Below, piece after piece: positions 43,346 to 52,161 of a stretch of DNA of 64,000 bases (positions are counted from its first letter, which is position 1; every line of letters starts with the position of its first letter). Below the pieces are notes generated by a model, which searched no databases, had not been told where the DNA came from, and saw only the letters and a list, made by a program, of their open reading frames with translations. A program made the position numbers and the translations under genes. The stretch is from an uncultured Acidobacteriia bacterium (GTDB taxonomy: Bacteria > Acidobacteriota > Terriglobia > Bryobacterales > Bryobacteraceae). The DNA is taken from NCBI GenBank assembly GCA_903875575.1, contig CAIQWJ010000093.1, forward strand, positions 1-64,000, in the 5' to 3' direction.

Positions 43346-44569
43346 TTACTTCACTTCGAAATGGATGGTCTCCGCAAACGCGCGGTTTGTCGCTTGTTCT
43401 GAGACGCTTACGTAGCCATCGTACAAGCCTGGAGAAAGGGTAAAATTCGAGCGATGCACGCCAACAGCCGCCTGAACCCGGTCCTGCCCCCCCACAACAG
43501 TCTGGCCCGAAGAACCGGAATTCGTACGGGTTCTAATTTGCTCGTTAATTACGACAGTACCGGAAAGAAAATCGAGCGGCACTGAAAACACGGAGAAGCT
43601 TCCGGCCAAATAGATCTGCACTGAAGCGTGCCTGCCCGGCAGTGCCCCAATGGTAGGGAGGGCCTCGAGAATACCTCGACCGACACGAAGCTGTCTAAGT
43701 ATCTCCCGATCGGTCTGCTGCTCAGGGTCGAGGCCCGCCGTCCCTTCAAACGTCGCTGTCGCCGTCGGATAGTTGATACGCATGGGACCGTTCCCAACGG
43801 GAAACTCCAACTCCACGCTGCTGTGGAAGTTTTCGAGGTAGTTATAGCGCCAGATCTGCGAGGGGTTCTGTGCGTTGGAACTGCGGTCGTCAATCTGGTC
43901 CGGCGGTCCATAGGCGATGTAGGTCCAGGGCATGGGGCCAGCGGCGGAACCAAATCTCGCCTGGGCCTGCGCAACCCGCCGGTTGTACTCTTCGGGTGCC
44001 ATGCCCGCTGGCATGAGCGACGCTCCACCGCGACCGCCGCCTGCGGGAGTAGTTGTGGGTGTGACCGCGCTCACGTCAATGGGATATATCGCGACGTTTG
44101 CCGTGGTCGCGGCGGTGATCGCGCTCTTCAATGCTTCCTGGTTTGCATCACCTGAAGGCATGCCGGCAGCGAAATACATCAGCGCTTTCTTCTGCGGGAA
44201 GGCACCCAACATTTTTGCCGCAGTCACGATGACAGCTACTTTGGCGTCCGGAGAATGGACGGGAATAGTGACTCCTGCCGCGTTTATCTTTTGGATGACG
44301 CTCTCCAGCGTAGCCGTATTGTCGGTAAAATCCTGGAGGAGCTCCACGGGTCCGGCCCCCGCTAACAGCACGCTCACACGATCTCCAGGCTGGAGCCTGT
44401 CGTGGACGTAACTGACGCCAGCTTGTCGGCTTCGAGCCTGCTCGTCCGCATTCATACCGCCGAAATCGAACAGGAACGCCACCAGGCGCCCGTTCTGCTG
44501 CTGCGCTGTCGCTGTTGGCGCAACAGGCGCCTCGGGTGTTGCCGCAGCGGGCCGCTGTCCCGTCGTCAC
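43346..44569 (-). CDS. TIGR03436-like vWFA / GWxTD-like domain protein; downstream part of an M56 frame
   Basis: A 407-aa frame from GTG 44569 with no ribosome binding site and no signal peptide. The vWFA-like part begins FLFDFGGMNADEQARSRQAG and continues with a MIDAS-like DFGGM and VSYVHDRLQPGDRVSVLLAG, typical of the acidobacterial VWFA family. A second part has a segment (YGPPDQIDD...QIWRYNYLE) recalling GWxTD proteins, and beta-rich ends. The frame is the same as the M56 gene upstream, broken only by TAG at 44585-44587, so the part after TAG is a 412-codon extension. Read through, it would place this domain outside the membrane as the sensor end of the protease. Otherwise it is an unexported orphan or a nonsense-mutated gene. 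Confidence 0.7.
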   Translation of the reverse strand: MTTGQRPAAATPEAPVAPTATAQQQNGRLVAFLFDFGGMNADEQARSRQAGVSYVHDRLQPGDRVSVLLAGAGPVELLQDFTDNTATLESVIQKINAAGVTIPVHSPDAKVAVIVTAAKMLGAFPQKKALMYFAAGMPSGDANQEALKSAITAATTANVAIYPIDVSAVTPTTTPAGGGRGGASLMPAGMAPEEYNRRVAQAQARFGSAAGPMPWTYIAYGPPDQIDDRSSNAQNPSQIWRYNYLENFHSSVELEFPVGNGPMRINYPTATATFEGTAGLDPEQQTDREILRQLRVGRGILEALPTIGALPGRHASVQIYLAGSFSVFSVPLDFLSGTVVINEQIRTRTNSGSSGQTVVGGQDRVQAAVGVHRSNFTLSPGLYDGYVSVSEQATNRAFAETIHFEVK

Positions 44570-44584
44570 CGGCGTGCGCGACGC

Positions 44585-45592
44585 CTACGCTAACTGCATC
44601 AGTGGCTGGATGAGTGCCGCGGGAGCCTGCGCCAGAATCGCGGGGGAATGACCTACGCCGAGCACCACGCCCACCGCCAGCGGCCCCGCAACCGCCACCA
44701 ATCCGGCAAATGCGAGAAGCGCCCTCTTCGCAATACTCAAACCCCGCACTCCGCGATTCAGCATGATGGCCTCGATTCTCTTCCTGATATCCGACCCTGT
44801 GACACCCGCCACGCACACCAGCGGCGATTCCATGTACAGTTTGCAGACGCCAAGGATCGCGTCGGCATAAACCCTCGGCTGGTTGCCGAGCCGCAGTACT
44901 TCTTCATCGCAGGCACGCTCCCGTTCGGCTAGCAAGCGTGCGCCGACCCACCAAACCAACGGATGGAACCAGAACACAGCTTCGACGATCATGTGGATCG
45001 ATGCCAGCAGGTTGTCACGCCGACGCACATGGCACATCTCATGCGCGAGCACGGTTTCCAGTTGCTGCGGTGTCAGGCTGTCCGCGATCCCCTCGGGTAG
45101 CAAGAGCACCGGACGCAGCCAGCCGACTACACCTGGTTCCAACAGGCCCGGCGCAACCCTGGTTTCGACACCTTCCAGTTGCAGGGGCACCGAGGCGTGG
45201 ACGGCAGCCCGGATACGCAGCCAGTTGCGCAGGCGCAGGGACGAGATTGCGATGAGCCCGGCGAGCCACAGGGCAACTATCGCGATCGGCCGCCAGTCGA
45301 CTGGGACGGGCGGCGGAGTACCAACAGACGGTTGGCTGGTGAACGGCCCGCTGACGTATTCGACGGCGAAGGCAACAGCTGGGGTGGCTATTTTCCGTGC
45401 CACGGGAGTCCATGCGAAGTAACTTCCCACTTTCATTAGCACCGCTAGCGGGATGAGGAATTTCATGGAGGCGCTGAACCACAGCCAGTGGCGAACCTGT
45501 GCGCGGTTACTGCGAAACAGAAGCGTCAACAGCGCCGCTGCGACGGCAAACCATGTGGACTGCCATAGATGAGTTGTGATTTCGCTGATCAT
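44585..45592 (-). CDS. M56-family (BlaR1/MecR1-like) membrane metalloprotease
   Basis: 335 aa to TAG 44585. N-terminal helices (WFAVAAALLTLLF, SMKFLIPLAVLMKVGSYFA, PIAIVALWLAGLIAIS) precede the M56 domain with the zinc motif HEMCH and, after FWFHPLVWWVGARLLAERE, the RACDEEV segment. A last helix near 300-320 (ALLAFAGLVAVAGPLAVGVV) would put any following domain in the periplasm. In BlaR1 that position holds the beta-lactam sensor. The protease normally cleaves the BlaI-type repressor. Here the next domain is a vWFA part behind an in-frame TAG. Distance to the TIGR03435 gene is 18 bp. Confidence 0.88.
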   Translation of the reverse strand: MISEITTHLWQSTWFAVAAALLTLLFRSNRAQVRHWLWFSASMKFLIPLAVLMKVGSYFAWTPVARKIATPAVAFAVEYVSGPFTSQPSVGTPPPVPVDWRPIAIVALWLAGLIAISSLRLRNWLRIRAAVHASVPLQLEGVETRVAPGLLEPGVVGWLRPVLLLPEGIADSLTPQQLETVLAHEMCHVRRRDNLLASIHMIVEAVFWFHPLVWWVGARLLAERERACDEEVLRLGNQPRVYADAILGVCKLYMESPLVCVAGVTGSDIRKRIEAIMLNRGVRGLSIAKRALLAFAGLVAVAGPLAVGVVLGVGHSPAILAQAPAALIQPLMQLA

Positions 45593-45610
45593 TTCGGGTC
45601 ATCCTTCGAT

Positions 45611-46372
45611 TCAGTTTTCAGTCGGAACCTTGTCCGCGCGGTCTACAACCAGGACGTCAACCGCTCGCTTGCGGCTCTGCAATTCGAGGCCGCATTGTGT
45701 TTTCAGGACGCTGTATAACGAGTCGCCAGGGGGCGAATCACTGCCGGAAATATTGTCCGCCGACTGGAAGGTCACGTCAATGTCATAGCTGCCCGGCAAG
45801 TCTGTTTCATCGAACACGGGTCGCTTCAGGTAGAGCGTCAGGAAATCGGTCAAAGCCGACAGAGATGCCGACCTGCCAACAGCCCGCAGGGTATCGCCAA
45901 TGGGAAACACGGCGATCTTGCCGGCAGGTGCGGCCGCCAATGCCGCGGGTTTCAGTTTCGGCCCGCTTTTAGAAACTACGAGACCTAACGCAGAAATCTC
46001 TTTGTTTTCCCGATGCGACACCATGTGGAAGCGCTCGTTGAGAAGGCCGCCGAGCATCGTCCGAAACTGGCTCTCATCCGTCCCGGGGGGCAGGGTGGCC
46101 GCGATGTCGTAGAGTTCGTCGGTCATCCACGCGGGCGTGACGAGTTGGAATTGCCGCAGGTCCCAGGCACGCATGAGAAGGGTAGTCAGGTTCACGCTGA
46201 CATAACTGATCCGGCCTGGAGAGCTTGTGCCCGGCCCGCCCGTCATTTGCATGCGCGCCTTTTGGGGACCGGTCACCTTCCTGACCGAGGCTGTTTCGAA
46301 GGCGGTTTGAGCGAAGGCGGCAGAGGCGAGGATTGCCGATATCGCGACGACCGATGCTGCCCGCCTGTTCAT
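45611..46372 (-). CDS. TIGR03435 (DUF3738) soil-associated protein in BlaI operon
   Basis: 253 aa with signal peptide (SVVAISAILASAAFAQ), intact. The opening FETASVRK, the middle PAWMTDELYDIAATLPPGTD and the ending VLVVDRADKVPTEN match the family. It overlaps the blaI stop by ATGA. In acidobacteria this family is often found near M56/BlaI genes, sometimes fused to M56 (from memory); it could be a periplasmic ligand or partner of the sensor, which is inference. Confidence 0.9.
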   Translation of the reverse strand: MNRRAASVVAISAILASAAFAQTAFETASVRKVTGPQKARMQMTGGPGTSSPGRISYVSVNLTTLLMRAWDLRQFQLVTPAWMTDELYDIAATLPPGTDESQFRTMLGGLLNERFHMVSHRENKEISALGLVVSKSGPKLKPAALAAAPAGKIAVFPIGDTLRAVGRSASLSALTDFLTLYLKRPVFDETDLPGSYDIDVTFQSADNISGSDSPPGDSLYSVLKTQCGLELQSRKRAVDVLVVDRADKVPTEN

Positions 46373-46749
46373 TTTGCCTTCCCCTTATCCAGCTTCTGGA
46401 TAGTCTTTTCGAGTTCACGCACGTCGGCGAGCGTGAGTTTCCCTGCTTCGGCCAGTTGCGCCATCATCGGCTGCGCTTTGCCGCCGAAGAAGCTGAGGAT
46501 TTCGTCGAGCAGTTTGTGTCGCGTGACGTCGCGGGCGACCAGCGGCTCGAAGATATCGGCATTGCCGATCTTGCGCACGCGGCGGACTGTCTGCTTGCCT
46601 TCGAGCCGGTAGACGGTCGTCTGGATGGTGGTGTAAGCGGGGCGAGGTTCGGGGAAGGCCTCCTGAATTTCGCGGATAGAGGCTTTTCCGTGGGCCCACA
46701 GGGCCTCCAGGATTTGAAGTTCCAGCTTGCTGAGTTTGGTCGGGCGCAT
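46369..46749 (-). CDS. blaI: BlaI/MecI/CopY-type repressor
   Basis: 126 aa winged-helix repressor. LSKLELQILEALWAHGKASI and AYTTIQTTVYRLEGKQTVRR are the BlaI wing and recognition region; the C-terminal helices dimerise. BlaI is inactivated by M56 protease cleavage, and such a protease is encoded two genes downstream in the same operon. The likely scissile region lies between the DNA-binding and dimerisation parts. Two operator-like sites lie 18-54 bp upstream of the start codon. Confidence 0.93.
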   Translation of the reverse strand: MRPTKLSKLELQILEALWAHGKASIREIQEAFPEPRPAYTTIQTTVYRLEGKQTVRRVRKIGNADIFEPLVARDVTRHKLLDEILSFFGGKAQPMMAQLAEAGKLTLADVRELEKTIQKLDKGKAK

Positions 46750-46766
46750 CTCTTTCTCACTGCCTC

Positions 46767-46803
46767 CTACTATTTCATGACTGATACTACTATGAAATAG
46801 TAG
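46767..46803. promoter_or_regulatory. Tandem BlaI-like operator upstream of blaI
   Basis: CTACTAT-GAA-ATAGTAG at 46787-46803 is a perfect 7+7 inverted repeat with the 3-bp centre of BlaI/MecI operators. A second, degenerate copy (CTACTAT-TTC-ATGACTG) lies at 46767-46783, 20 bp away. As a whole, CTACTATTTCAT (46767-46778) is also the exact complement of ATGAAATAGTAG (46792-46803). Binding to both would block the blaI promoter. Confidence 0.75.
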
Positions 46804-46869
46804 AACGCTGCAAGAGGATTTTTTTTGGGGGGCTTCGATTACGGAGCGGGAGGGCGCCGAGGTTACCGT

Positions 46870-48690
46870 TCAGCGGGTGAGGGTAACGAACTTGCCAGCC
46901 GTGGTCCGGACCGGGAAATCCGAATAGCGTGACAAGTGCTTTTCATCTCCTGCGCATTCGAGGCACACTACGGCGCAGGGCGTCGCGGTGATCGGCTGTG
47001 CGTAGCGTTTCGACGCGTTCTCGACAGCCGCGTGGATAAACGCGACGTTTGGATTGCGCTTCCGGAGCAGCGCCATCAGCGGATATTCGAGTTGGAAGTG
47101 CGTAATATCGAGGGCAACCGTGTCGCATTTAGCAAGGGCGGATTGCTGCGCGGTGTCCCGATAGGAAGCCGCGTTGTCCCACGGTTTCATGTCGGAGACA
47201 TACTGCTGGTCGCGTGCCACTTGCAGAACGCTGCCCGGCCCCCGCAATGGCCGTACCCAGTTTTCCAGGGTGGGTAATCGCGCGCCGTCCAGCAGGAGAA
47301 GGCACGCGGCAAGTTGAAGCAGGGTGGGAGTCAGGACTTCCTCCAGCATCGACGCCAGCGGCGCGCCCAACACGAACAGCGGCAGCAGCAATCGACCCAT
47401 GAAGAGTTGCCACTTCAGGTACGCGCTGTAGGCCACGAAGGCCGCCACCAGGGAGAGCGCGTACCAGCACTTCTCGCTGCCCCTCGCTTTCCATAAGATC
47501 GCGATTCCCAGCAACGTTAGTGCCAGCAACGCCGTACGATTTGGCGCGTCTGTTTCGTGATTGGCATTGCGGGGCGCGCGATAGAGAGTCATCGGCCACG
47601 TGGCTGCGGGATCATTCACGTCGATGCCCAGCGCTTCATGGGCGCGGGTTACAACGCGGAAGACAAGTTGGTTCCAGCGCTCGCTGCGGCCGCCCATTTG
47701 TTCGCTGGTATGGCGCAGGATATTGGAGACTGTTGGCTTCCAGCCTGGTGAATCGTTGCGCCAGCGGTAGACGCCGTCGCCCTGCGCGGAATCGAACCCC
47801 ATGATGGAACCGCTGAGTTCGTAGTTGCGGAGATACTGCGGGGCGTTGAGCGCGAATGCTATAGATCCCGCGGCCAGGGCCGGACCAATCATGCGCCAGC
47901 GCATCTTTTTGATGGCTGGCAGTAGAATCGCCGCGATCACGCACGGCGCGAACAGGTAGGCCGTCGCCTTCGTGTAAAACGCAAGCCCGCAGGCAACGCC
48001 CAAGAAGGCGGCGTCAAGCCACTTTACCGACTTCGCGAACTGAAACGCGAAGTAGACTGCCGTTACCAGCCACATCGCCATGAAGTAATCGTTCTTCGCA
48101 CCGGAACTGGCGAGAATACCCGAAGGCAGCGTGGCACAGAAAAGCGCTGCGATCCACTGGCCACGCTTTCTCGCGCCAAGGCAACCGGCAATTGCGGACG
48201 CACCCATGAGGCAGCCGATGGACGAGAACCACTGCACGAAGTTGATGAAGCGATCGCCGCCGGAAAGGAGATACGTGTGGAGCATCAGATACTCCGCCAG
48301 GGGCTGGAGCATGATCTGGTTCAGGTAGGGAGTGGGAAAGAAGCGGACGCTGTGTTGTTCGGCCCAGTAGATGATGCGTGGCATGTGATACGCCATGGCA
48401 TCAGAACTGTTGGGTGGGCTGAACGCGGCGGTAACGCCCGTCAGCGTCAGGATGGCGATGATCCCGAGCGCGCAGAGAACAACTACGGGATCAAAAGTGA
48501 AGGCTGGGAGCTTCACACGGAAGGCGCGTCTCGCCGCGGGCACAGACAACGCCGCCGCCATTGAAAGCAACCACGCGACGAGTAGTGGTCCACGCGTCAG
48601 GGCAGTGCAGGCACTCAGCCCTTCGGTGATAACCAGCAGAGCAAGGCCGAACAGGACGACCGCGTGCAACAAGCGGTCGCGGACTTCCAC
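46870..48690 (-). CDS. Multi-pass glycosyltransferase-39/PMT-like membrane protein
   Basis: 606 aa, with about 11 membrane helices in the first ~460 residues and a soluble C-terminal part. FSPPNSSDAMAYHMPRIIYW holds the acidic residue in the first large loop typical of GT-C enzymes. The family transfers sugars from lipid carriers (dolichyl- or undecaprenyl-phosphate) outside the cytoplasm; the acceptor here is unknown. Start GTG 48690 lies one base after the ku stop codon, with no Shine-Dalgarno, so it is translationally coupled to ku or the start is off. An internal region (450-490) is helix-rich, and a cysteine pair (CAVVCLEC) lies in the tail. Confidence 0.75.
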   Translation of the reverse strand: MEVRDRLLHAVVLFGLALLVITEGLSACTALTRGPLLVAWLLSMAAALSVPAARRAFRVKLPAFTFDPVVVLCALGIIAILTLTGVTAAFSPPNSSDAMAYHMPRIIYWAEQHSVRFFPTPYLNQIMLQPLAEYLMLHTYLLSGGDRFINFVQWFSSIGCLMGASAIAGCLGARKRGQWIAALFCATLPSGILASSGAKNDYFMAMWLVTAVYFAFQFAKSVKWLDAAFLGVACGLAFYTKATAYLFAPCVIAAILLPAIKKMRWRMIGPALAAGSIAFALNAPQYLRNYELSGSIMGFDSAQGDGVYRWRNDSPGWKPTVSNILRHTSEQMGGRSERWNQLVFRVVTRAHEALGIDVNDPAATWPMTLYRAPRNANHETDAPNRTALLALTLLGIAILWKARGSEKCWYALSLVAAFVAYSAYLKWQLFMGRLLLPLFVLGAPLASMLEEVLTPTLLQLAACLLLLDGARLPTLENWVRPLRGPGSVLQVARDQQYVSDMKPWDNAASYRDTAQQSALAKCDTVALDITHFQLEYPLMALLRKRNPNVAFIHAAVENASKRYAQPITATPCAVVCLECAGDEKHLSRYSDFPVRTTAGKFVTLTR

Positions 48691-48691
48691 T

Positions 48692-49531
48692 TTAGGCGCC
48701 GCCCGCTTTGCGTACGGCCACGCGACGCCGTTTGGGCTGCTCCTGACTCTCTTCGGCGATGGCCGGAGGCTTGCGCATTTCGAGACTCTTCTTCAGCGCT
48801 TCCATGATGTCGATCACCGGGGCGATGTGCGTCTCCGGCGTCTCCACAATGGCGTTACCTTCAATCTTCGCCTGAATCATTTTGCGCAGATTGTCGCGAT
48901 AGGTGTCAGTGTACTTCTGCGGCTCGAAATCGGCGGAGAGGGACTCCACCAGATTGAGCGCGAGGGCGAGTTCCTTGTCTCTGATGTTCTCCGTGTCCGT
49001 GCGAAATTCGTCCATCTTGCGAACTTCATCGGCAAAGTACATCGTGTGGAGCAGCAGGCCATGTTCGCCGGGGCGCATAATCACGATGTGCTCGCGGCTA
49101 TGCATGCAGACTTTGGCCACGCCGTAGTAACCTGTCTGCTTCATTGCTGCGAACAAGAGCGCGTAGGGCTTCTCTCCGCCTTCGTCCGGGGCCATGTAGT
49201 AGGAACTGTCGAGATAGACGGGATCGACCGCGTCACCCTTGACAAACTCCAGGATTTCCATCACCTTCGCGGTTTTTGGCGCGACTTTGCGGATGTCCTC
49301 TTCGTCGATAACGACGTACTTACCCTTCTCGTACTCGAAACCTTTGACGATCTGATCGCGCGTGATGGGCTTGTCTTCGGCCTGACAAAAAAGGACCTGC
49401 TTGACGCGCGAGTGGTCCTCTTTGTGGAGCTGGTTAAAACTGATAGTTTCGCCGCGCGCCGCCGTAAACAGGCGTACCGGAAGCGATACAAGACCGAATG
49501 TGAGATGCCCTTTCCAGGTGCTGGCAGCCAT
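48692..49531 (-). CDS. ku: Bacterial Ku protein of non-homologous end joining
   Basis: 279 aa homodimeric DNA-end-binding protein. The opening TWKGHLTFGLVSLPVRLFTA is the Ku start; the central beta-barrel has YGVAKVCMHSREHIVIMRP and the basic C terminus PKRRRVAVRKAGG. It binds broken ends and recruits LigD, whose gene is divergent 96 bp away. Length is normal. Confidence 0.95.
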   Translation of the reverse strand: MAASTWKGHLTFGLVSLPVRLFTAARGETISFNQLHKEDHSRVKQVLFCQAEDKPITRDQIVKGFEYEKGKYVVIDEEDIRKVAPKTAKVMEILEFVKGDAVDPVYLDSSYYMAPDEGGEKPYALLFAAMKQTGYYGVAKVCMHSREHIVIMRPGEHGLLLHTMYFADEVRKMDEFRTDTENIRDKELALALNLVESLSADFEPQKYTDTYRDNLRKMIQAKIEGNAIVETPETHIAPVIDIMEALKKSLEMRKPPAIAEESQEQPKRRRVAVRKAGGA

Positions 49532-49627
49532 ATATTTGCCACTCGAATTACGCCGGAAACTACTAAGCGCGCTTCATAATCCCCTCGTACAGCTATAACA
49601 TGAATGAGAGAACATTTCCACCTCCCT
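49532..49627. promoter_or_regulatory. Divergent promoter region of ku and ligD
   Basis: The 96-bp gap between the opposed ku and ligD starts must hold promoters for both. I see no convincing -35/-10 pair. No ribosome binding site precedes ATG 49628 of ligD; the run TTTCCACCTCCCT before it is pyrimidine-rich. Confidence 0.35.
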
Positions 49628-50416
49628 ATGTCTTTGCAGGAATACAACAGGAAACGGGACTTCACGAAAACGCCGGAACCGGCGTCTTCGGTGGCCGTTG
49701 CGTTGTCGGACCGCGGCGGGAAATTCTGCGTGCAGAGACACGACGCGACGCACCTGCATTACGACTTTCGGCTGGAAATCAGCGGGGCGCTGAAGTCGTG
49801 GGCGGTGCCGAAAGGACCTTCGCTGGACCCGACGATGAAACACTTCGCGGCCGAGGTGGAAGACCACCCCCTCGCGTACGGCGATTTCGAAGGTAACATC
49901 CCGAAGGGCAGTTATGGCGGAGGCAGCGTGATGCTGTGGGATCGCGGCACTTTCGAACTGATTGGCGAAGATCCGGCTGAGGTGCAACTGGAGCGCGGGG
50001 ATCTGAAGTTCCGATTGTACGGCGAGAAGCTGGCGGGGACGTGGGCCATCGTCCGCATGAAGGGCCGCGGCAAGGGCGAGCGGGCCGGCAAAGAGTGGTT
50101 GCTGATCAAGAAGAAGGATGAGGCGTCACAGGCGGGCTGGGATATCGAACAACATGCCGTCAGCGTGAAGACGGGCCGCACGCAGGCGGAGATCGCCGCG
50201 GATCTGCCGGCGAAGAAGAAGGCCGCACCCCGTAAAAAAAAAGTAACCACGCGGATCCTGCGAAGATCCCCGGAGCAGTACGCGCCGACATGCCGGGTTT
50301 CTTCCCGCCGATGGCCGCTGCGCTTGCGGATTCCATGCCGCGCGGTGACGAGTGGATGTTCGAAGTCAAATGGGACGGCGTTCGCGGGTTGGCGTTCGTT
50401 GAAAACGGCGCGATAG
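49628..50416 (+). CDS. ligD: LigD, N-terminal phosphoesterase part (frame-split)
   Basis: Start ATG 49628 (SLQEYNRKRDFTKTPEP is the usual LigD opening). The phosphoesterase domain (about 1-160) has the His/Asp metal centre QRHDATHLHYDFRLE and the block HPLAYGDFEGNIPKGSYGGG. A Lys-rich linker (KKKAAPRKKK) follows, and then nine A residues at 50234-50242. In this frame what follows is meaningless and stops at 50416. The ligase part continues in the -1 frame. Known of the family: the domain trims 3' ends before ligation. The fused product would be about 844 aa if one A is re-read or added. Confidence 0.85.
   Translation: MSLQEYNRKRDFTKTPEPASSVAVALSDRGGKFCVQRHDATHLHYDFRLEISGALKSWAVPKGPSLDPTMKHFAAEVEDHPLAYGDFEGNIPKGSYGGGSVMLWDRGTFELIGEDPAEVQLERGDLKFRLYGEKLAGTWAIVRMKGRGKGERAGKEWLLIKKKDEASQAGWDIEQHAVSVKTGRTQAEIAADLPAKKKAAPRKKKVTTRILRRSPEQYAPTCRVSSRRWPLRLRIPCRAVTSGCSKSNGTAFAGWRSLKTAR
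50234..50243 (+). other. A9-G slippery run between the LigD frames
   Basis: CGT AAA AAA AAA GTA in the upstream frame. A -1 slip on the tandem AAA codons leads to AGT AAC CAC..., which is the ligase frame (K-S-N-H-A-D-P-A-K-I-P-G-A-V-R). Adding one A by transcriptional slippage gives the same result. A weak 5-bp hairpin (GGATC/GATCC, loop of 7) starts ~11 nt downstream. Confidence 0.6.
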
Positions 50417-52161
50417 CGTTTTATACACGTAACAACAATCGCTGCGAACGCCAGTATCCCGAGTTGCAGGTACTGCCGCACTATGTCGATGCGCAGCAGG
50501 CGATTCTCGACGGTGAGATTGTCGCACTGAACGCTCAGGGCGTATCGAAGTTCGAATTGATCCAGCCGCGCATTCACACGCAGGATGCGGGGGCTATCGC
50601 GAAGATGGCAGGCAAGAGCCCTGTTCATTACTACGCTTTCGATCTGCTCTATCTGGATGGCTACGATCTGCGAAATGCACCGCTCGCCGAGCGCAAGTGC
50701 CTGCTGGAGAGGATCATCAAACCGTTTCCTTTGCTCCATGTATCCGGCCATCTGAACGGCTCCGGGGCCGATCTGCTGGAGGCCGCGAGACAGAACGGCC
50801 TCGAAGGTCTGATTGCAAAATCGGCGAAGAGCATCTATGAGTCGCGTCGGAGTAAGACGTGGCTCAAGCTTAAGGTCACTGCGGAGCAGGAGTTGGTGAT
50901 TGGCGGTTACACGCCGGGCGAGCGCGATACTTTCGGGTCCCTTGCCGTTGGCTTTCACGAAGGCGGCAAGCTGATCTACGCTGGGAATGTGGGGACCGGC
51001 TTTACGGAGAAGATCTTGCGGGAACTACTCACGCAGATGCAAACGCGCATACAAGACAAGATGCCGTTCGCGCCGGACAAGATGATTCCAAAAGGCACGG
51101 TCTGGGTGCGTCCGGACTTAGTGGCGCAGGTGAAATTCGCAGAGTGGACGAGCGACCGCAAGCTGCGTGCGCCGGTTTATCTCGGGCTGCGTGCCGATGT
51201 ACCGGCTGCGGATATCGGGCGGGAGACTGCGGTTGAGGGCCTGCTGCCTTCCGATAAGAAAGAGGTCGTAACGACGATCAACGGGCATTCGCTGAAGTTC
51301 ACGAACCTGGACAAAGTCTATTTCCCGGAGCACGGCTACACCAAGCGCGATCTGCTGAATTATTACGACGCAGTGGCACCGTTGTTGCTGCCGCATCTGA
51401 AAGACCGGCCTCTCTCTCTCAAGCGGTATCCCAACGGCATCCACGGCGAGTTCTTTTTTCAGAAGAATACTCCGGAGAATTATCCTTCCTGGCTGCGGAT
51501 TGAAACCATCGACAAGATTCGCTATCTGGTTGCGGACGACCGCGCCAGCCTTCTCTATCTGACGAACCTCGGCTGCATTGACCAGAATCCGGCAATGAGC
51601 CGCGTGGGTTCGCTGGAGAACCCCGATTTCATTCTCATCGATCTTGACCCTTACGAATGCGGTTACGACAAGATCGTGGAGGCCGCGCTTTTGGTGAAGA
51701 GCAAGCTGGATGCCATGGGCCTGACCGGTTACCCCAAGACAACCGGCGGCGACGGTCTGCATATTTACGTACCACTGGAGCCGCATTACAGCTTCGAGCA
51801 AGCGCGCGGGTTCGCGGAAGTCATCGCGCGGCTGGTGGCGGCGGAACGTCCCGATCTTTTCACCACGCCGCGGTCTGTGGAGAAGCGTGTGAAGAACCGC
51901 GTATATTTCGATTACATGCAGTTGGGCGAAACCCGGACGATCTCCGCCCCCTACGTGGTTCGCGCGCATCCGGGAGCACCGGTGGCAACGCCACTGGCAT
52001 GGGATGAAGTGAAGCCGGGGCTGGAACCGGGCCAATTCACGATTGCGAATGCGATGGATCGGTTCGCACGCGTGGGGGATTTGTTTGAGGGCGTGCTGAA
52101 GAAGCCGCAGAAGCTGGAACTGGCGCTGGGGAAACTGGAAGCCCTGCTGCGAAAGAGGTAG
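50290..52161 (+). CDS. ligD: LigD, ligase and polymerase parts (frame-split)
   Basis: From ATG 50290 (an internal Met of the fused protein) there are 623 aa. The ATP-dependent ligase domain (about 1-290) has its catalytic lysine in FEVKWDGVRG. The primase-polymerase domain (about 335-610) has the metal-binding pair in ILIDLDPYE, DGLHIYVPL and a third acidic site near VYFDYMQL. All are intact. The fused order, phosphoesterase-ligase-polymerase, equals that of Pseudomonas LigD and not that of mycobacteria. The ATG has no binding site, so without slippage this part should be poorly made. Confidence 0.9.
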   Translation: MPGFFPPMAAALADSMPRGDEWMFEVKWDGVRGLAFVENGAIAFYTRNNNRCERQYPELQVLPHYVDAQQAILDGEIVALNAQGVSKFELIQPRIHTQDAGAIAKMAGKSPVHYYAFDLLYLDGYDLRNAPLAERKCLLERIIKPFPLLHVSGHLNGSGADLLEAARQNGLEGLIAKSAKSIYESRRSKTWLKLKVTAEQELVIGGYTPGERDTFGSLAVGFHEGGKLIYAGNVGTGFTEKILRELLTQMQTRIQDKMPFAPDKMIPKGTVWVRPDLVAQVKFAEWTSDRKLRAPVYLGLRADVPAADIGRETAVEGLLPSDKKEVVTTINGHSLKFTNLDKVYFPEHGYTKRDLLNYYDAVAPLLLPHLKDRPLSLKRYPNGIHGEFFFQKNTPENYPSWLRIETIDKIRYLVADDRASLLYLTNLGCIDQNPAMSRVGSLENPDFILIDLDPYECGYDKIVEAALLVKSKLDAMGLTGYPKTTGGDGLHIYVPLEPHYSFEQARGFAEVIARLVAAERPDLFTTPRSVEKRVKNRVYFDYMQLGETRTISAPYVVRAHPGAPVATPLAWDEVKPGLEPGQFTIANAMDRFARVGDLFEGVLKKPQKLELALGKLEALLRKR

